From: an uncultured Eubacteriales bacterium
GTDB taxonomy: Bacteria > Bacillota > Clostridia > Peptostreptococcales > Anaerovoracaceae
Length of the DNA stretch: 45,885 nt
Direction of reading: 5' to 3'
NCBI GenBank assembly: GCA_902795265.1
Contig: CADBKM010000011.1
Location: 1-45,885 of the forward strand
In this document: positions 42,987 to 45,885 of the stretch, one piece after another
Layout: every line of letters begins with the position of its first letter
How positions within the stretch are numbered: position 1 is the first letter of the stretch
Made by a program: the position numbers and the translations under genes
Notes under the pieces: model-generated
Told to the model about the DNA's origin: nothing
What the model saw: the letters and a program-made list of their open reading frames with translations, nothing else
The model's database searches: none

Positions 42987-43865
42987 TTACTCCGTAAATC
43001 TCTTCTGGAAGTTTCCGACTACTCTTGTATTGTCGGTGATTATCATGAAGGCGTTTTCATCGTGCTGAGCTATCAGCTCCCTCAGATGAGGCTCTTCGAA
43101 TTTGCTTATGACCGTCACCAGCACATAGGTGCCCTCACCCGTGTAGACTCCTTCACCGTCCCATGCGGTAACACCTCTCTTGAGATCGTGCATTATCATG
43201 TGCGAAAGTCCCGGTTTTTTTGTGAAGATCATGCATTCCTGCTTGATATTCTGAACGTGCACGCGGTCTATCGCGAGGCCTGTCACCACCGCGAAAATGA
43301 TCGAGTAAAGCACCGTCTGGATATCATAGATGAACAGACAGATCGTGTAAATGCAAACGCTGATGATGATACCGATAGTACCGACCTTGAAGTTTGGATG
43401 TGTTTTGGCAAGGCACACGCCGATAACATCCTGTCCGCCCTGCGAGCTTCCCGCTCTGAGCACCAGACCTGCACCGACTCCGCTTCCGAGGCCTCCGACT
43501 ACCGAAGCGAGTATGCGGTCATCGACGATCGGGACCGCCGGTACCGGAATGATCGCAAGGAATGCCGATGCCATGGCTATTGAGATCAGCGTAGTGATGC
43601 AGAACTTGCGCCCCATCACCCTGTAAGCCATGAAGAACAGCGGGATATTGATGGCAAAATAAATGATTCCCATGTAATCCAGGCCCGGGACCTCCGGAAT
43701 ATGCAGAAATTCCGTAAGGAAAAGCCTTATAAGCTGGGCTATTCCGGTGAAGCCTCCGCTGTAGAGATGTATCGGGTTTATCATCAGATTTACTCCCGCG
43801 GCGTAGCTGAGATTACCCGCGACAGTCATCGCAATGCGGTTTACAGATTTTTTATCCAATGTCAT
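42987..43865 (-). CDS. YitT-family membrane protein (DUF161 + DUF2179)
   Basis: A 292-aa integral membrane protein with five to six helices in the first 190 residues: NPIHLYSGGFTGIAQLI at 26-42 and LRAGSSQGGQDVIG near 136-149, the repeated DUF161/YitT glycine-rich motifs. A cytoplasmic DUF2179 domain of about 80 residues follows at the C-terminus (VLVTVISKFEEPHLRELI). Paralogues are numerous in Clostridia; no substrate is established. The ribosome site is weak (GACGGAA). It is the first gene of the run leading to tmk and is divergent from the ABC exporter. Confidence 0.9.
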   Translation of the reverse strand: MTLDKKSVNRIAMTVAGNLSYAAGVNLMINPIHLYSGGFTGIAQLIRLFLTEFLHIPEVPGLDYMGIIYFAINIPLFFMAYRVMGRKFCITTLISIAMASAFLAIIPVPAVPIVDDRILASVVGGLGSGVGAGLVLRAGSSQGGQDVIGVCLAKTHPNFKVGTIGIIISVCIYTICLFIYDIQTVLYSIIFAVVTGLAIDRVHVQNIKQECMIFTKKPGLSHMIMHDLKRGVTAWDGEGVYTGEGTYVLVTVISKFEEPHLRELIAQHDENAFMIITDNTRVVGNFQKRFTE

Positions 43866-43956
43866 TTTATTCCGTCCGGTTTTAGATTATTATTAACTGA
43901 TTAATTTTATTAGAAACGGAAGCATACTTCAATAACAATTGTATTTTTGACTCATT

Positions 43957-45741
43957 ATGGAACAGAAACACATATCAACATCTTACCTGCTGAAGCGCTT
44001 TTATCCGTACTTCAGACCATATTGGTACATACTGGTATTTGACCTCATATGCGCATCCCTTACCAGCGCGTGCGACCTCGTTCTGCCGGTGATCGTGCGC
44101 TTCATTACCAACACGGTAACCGATTCTCCGTCCGAGCTTACGGTCGATTTGGTGGTAAGGATCACAGTGATCTACATCGCGCTCCGTCTTATCGACGTAG
44201 CAGCCAACTACTACATGCAGAACCGCGGACACGTCATGGGCGCGCGCATAGAGAAAGACATGCGCAGAGATCTCTTTGAGAAGTTTCAGGAGCTGTCATA
44301 CGGTTACTACAGCAACAACAAAACAGGGCAGCTGGTTTCGCGTATCACCAGCGATCTGTTCGACATAGCCGAGTTCGCTCATCACTGCCCTGAAGAATAC
44401 TTTATCGCAGCCGTCAAGATAGTCGTTGCCTTTGTGGTACTCATACGCGTAAACGTGCCGCTCACTCTTCTGCTCTTCGCTCTCATACCGCTCATGCTTC
44501 TGTGCGCGCTTAAGTTCAGGGTCAAGCTGCGCAACGCATTCAAGTGGCAGAGGTCCGAGCTAGGCGAGATCAACTCTCACGTAGAGGACAGCCTTCTCGG
44601 AATACGTGTCTCCAAGTCTTTTGCAAATGAGGATATCGAGGAGCAGCGCTTCGAGGAAGGCAACGAAAGATTCCTTCTCACCAAGAAGGTCAGCTACAGG
44701 AACATGGCTGAATTCAGAAGCGTTACAAGGCTGTTCGACGGACTGATGTACATATCGATCGTTTTCTTCGGTTCGCTTTCGCTGATCCGCGGACACATTA
44801 CCGCGGGCGATTTCATCGCATATCTGATGTATGTGAGCGTTCTGCTTGAAGCAATCCGCAGAGTTGTTGAGTTTACTGAACAGTTCCAGCGCGGGATCAC
44901 CGGTATCGAGAGATTCATCGAGATAATGGACACCGAAATCGAGATAGATGACCTTCCGGGAGCTGTCGACATGCCTGAAAAGATCCGCGGCGAGATCGAA
45001 TTCCGCGACGTATCGTTCTCTTACGAGAAAAGCGACAACGATGATCCCGATGGTGACCCGTCAGTCAACACCGTGCTGAGCCATATAAACCTCAGGATAG
45101 CCAGCGGCGAAAACGTGGCTGTCGTTGGCCCTAGCGGTGCCGGTAAGACCACATTCTGCAATCTTATACCGCGCTTTTATGATGTAAGCAGCGGCGCCGT
45201 GCTCATAGACGGAAAAGATATACGTGACTACAAAGTCCGCTCGCTCCGCACAAAGATCGGAATGATGCAGCAGGAAGTCTACCTGTTCTCAGACACCGTT
45301 GCCGGCAATATCGGCTACGGCAGACCTGGTGCAAGCCGCGAAGAGATAATCGAAGCCGCAAAGCTTGCCGGAGCTGACGAATTCATAAGCGAACTTCCTG
45401 ACGGATACGACACTTATGTAGGTGAACGCGGAGCAAGGCTCAGCGGAGGCCAAAAGCAGCGCATAAGCATCGCCAGAGTATTCCTGAAAAATCCGCCGGT
45501 GCTCATTCTCGACGAGGCGACTTCATCGCTCGACAACGAAAGCGAACGCTACGTACAGGAGTCGCTCGCAGAGCTCGCCAAGGGCCGCACCACAGTGACG
45601 ATCGCTCACAGGCTTTCGACCATCAAAAGTGCAGACCGCATCATAGTGCTTACGGAAAACGGCATAACCGAAGAAGGCACTCATGAAGATCTGCTGAAAA
45701 AAGACGGCATATACGCCGGAATGTACAATCTTACGATCTAG
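43957..45741 (+). CDS. ABC exporter half-transporter (MsbA/MdlB-type)
   Basis: A 594-aa protein with an N-terminal six-helix type-IV ABC transmembrane domain (about 20-310) and a C-terminal ATPase. Walker A GPSGAGKT is at 391-398, signature LSGGQ at 495-499, and Walker B VLILDE at 515-520, then ATSSLD. Such half-transporters dimerise to export lipids, drugs or peptides. With no second half-transporter adjacent, a homodimer is likely. There is no N-terminal C39 peptidase domain, so it is not a bacteriocin processor. I see no Shine-Dalgarno sequence before the ATG, unlike nearly all other genes here, which may mean weak translation or a leaderless mRNA. Confidence 0.93.
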   Translation: MEQKHISTSYLLKRFYPYFRPYWYILVFDLICASLTSACDLVLPVIVRFITNTVTDSPSELTVDLVVRITVIYIALRLIDVAANYYMQNRGHVMGARIEKDMRRDLFEKFQELSYGYYSNNKTGQLVSRITSDLFDIAEFAHHCPEEYFIAAVKIVVAFVVLIRVNVPLTLLLFALIPLMLLCALKFRVKLRNAFKWQRSELGEINSHVEDSLLGIRVSKSFANEDIEEQRFEEGNERFLLTKKVSYRNMAEFRSVTRLFDGLMYISIVFFGSLSLIRGHITAGDFIAYLMYVSVLLEAIRRVVEFTEQFQRGITGIERFIEIMDTEIEIDDLPGAVDMPEKIRGEIEFRDVSFSYEKSDNDDPDGDPSVNTVLSHINLRIASGENVAVVGPSGAGKTTFCNLIPRFYDVSSGAVLIDGKDIRDYKVRSLRTKIGMMQQEVYLFSDTVAGNIGYGRPGASREEIIEAAKLAGADEFISELPDGYDTYVGERGARLSGGQKQRISIARVFLKNPPVLILDEATSSLDNESERYVQESLAELAKGRTTVTIAHRLSTIKSADRIIVLTENGITEEGTHEDLLKKDGIYAGMYNLTI

Positions 45742-45816
45742 CACACGGCGCACAAGTCACATATGATCAAAAACACCGGAGTATGAATGAGGTGACCCCC
45801 AAAAGTTAGACTTTTG

Positions 45817-45843
45817 CTCCGGCGATTTCTCGCCGGAGTTTTT
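45817..45843 (+). terminator. Terminator hairpin inside the IS end
   Basis: CTCCGGCG and CGCCGGAG form a perfect 8-bp stem with a 6-nt loop, followed on the plus strand by TTTTT. It would stop transcription entering the element from the ABC exporter side, a common protection of transposase genes, and would also end the exporter mRNA. Confidence 0.8.
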
Positions 45844-45885
45844 CTATGCAGCAAGCATCTCGTTCCGGTACTCGATCGGACTCCT
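45844..45885 (-). CDS. C-terminal fragment of an IS3-type transposase (partial)
   Basis: The last 13 codons of a minus-strand gene that continues beyond the window. They encode RSPIEYRNEMLAA then TAG. The SPIEYR segment is the typical end of IS3-family OrfB integrase-type transposases. The rest of the protein, including the DDE residues, is outside the window, so activity cannot be judged. Confidence 0.6.
   Translation of the reverse strand, partial: RSPIEYRNEMLAA

Larger units (their letters stand above)
45788..45885 (-). mobile_element. End of an IS3-family-like insertion sequence (truncated by window)
   Basis: The sequence from about 45788 (GGTGACCCCCAAAAGTTAG) looks like the terminal inverted repeat of an IS3-group element. 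It is followed inwards by a hairpin and the very C-terminus of a transposase. The outer boundary is uncertain by a few bases, and the target duplication cannot be checked because the other end is outside the window. It lies 47 nt after the ABC exporter stop, within that gene's downstream region. Confidence 0.6.

Overview
This 45.9 kb window reads as chromosomal DNA of an anaerobic Bacillota, most likely class Clostridia. The grounds are strong GGAGG-type ribosome binding sites, a Bacillota-type gene order tmk-holB-ricT-trmN6, a class III fructose-1,6-bisphosphatase, YlmH, YitT and DUF3048 proteins, and a paired GlgC/GlgD ADP-glucose pyrophosphorylase. I cannot place it to genus. Almost every gene except three lies on the minus strand.

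Layout. (1) 1-5.1 kb holds small housekeeping loci: tRNA-Ala(CGC), a pyridoxal kinase, a DUF3048 lipoprotein (+), YlmH, a membrane-anchored GH25 lysozyme (+) and a small membrane protein. (2) 5.2-21.0 kb is a peptide-uptake island with two complete five-component Opp/Dpp-type ABC importers (oppABCDF, and oppBCDF followed by oppA). They flank an M3-family oligoendopeptidase coupled to an unknown membrane protein. Both OppC permeases are oversized because of an extracytoplasmic insertion after the first membrane segment. (3) 21.1-34.9 kb is a long glycogen/alpha-glucan cluster. In transcription order it reads 31-aa miniprotein, PrsW-like protease, glgB, glgP, glgC, glgD, glgA, a GH13-GH77 fusion and a HAD-SGNH hydrolase fusion. 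(4) 34.9-39.6 kb holds class III fbp, murA and two membrane proteins, one with a very long Lys/Ala-rich tail like histone H1. They are driven by a good sigma-A-type promoter. (5) 39.7-43.9 kb carries trmN6, ricT, holB, tmk, a small membrane protein and yitT. (6) 44.0-45.9 kb has a half-size ABC exporter (+), then the end of an IS3-family-like insertion sequence cut by the window edge.

How the genes fit together. The opp island plus the M3 peptidase imports and degrades peptides. Class III Fbp provides the gluconeogenic step towards hexose phosphates. GlgC/D, GlgA and GlgB make glycogen, and GlgP plus the debranching/disproportionating fusion degrade it. One adjacent stretch can therefore convert amino-acid carbon into stored glucan and release it again; this link is inferred from proximity and known family functions.

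I see no CRISPR array, prophage, toxin-antitoxin pair, riboswitch or recognisable defence system. The most unusual items are the repeat module inside the OppC insertions, the two protein fusions in the glycogen cluster, the Lys/Ala-tailed membrane protein, and the operator-like repeats upstream of oppA2 and oppB2.
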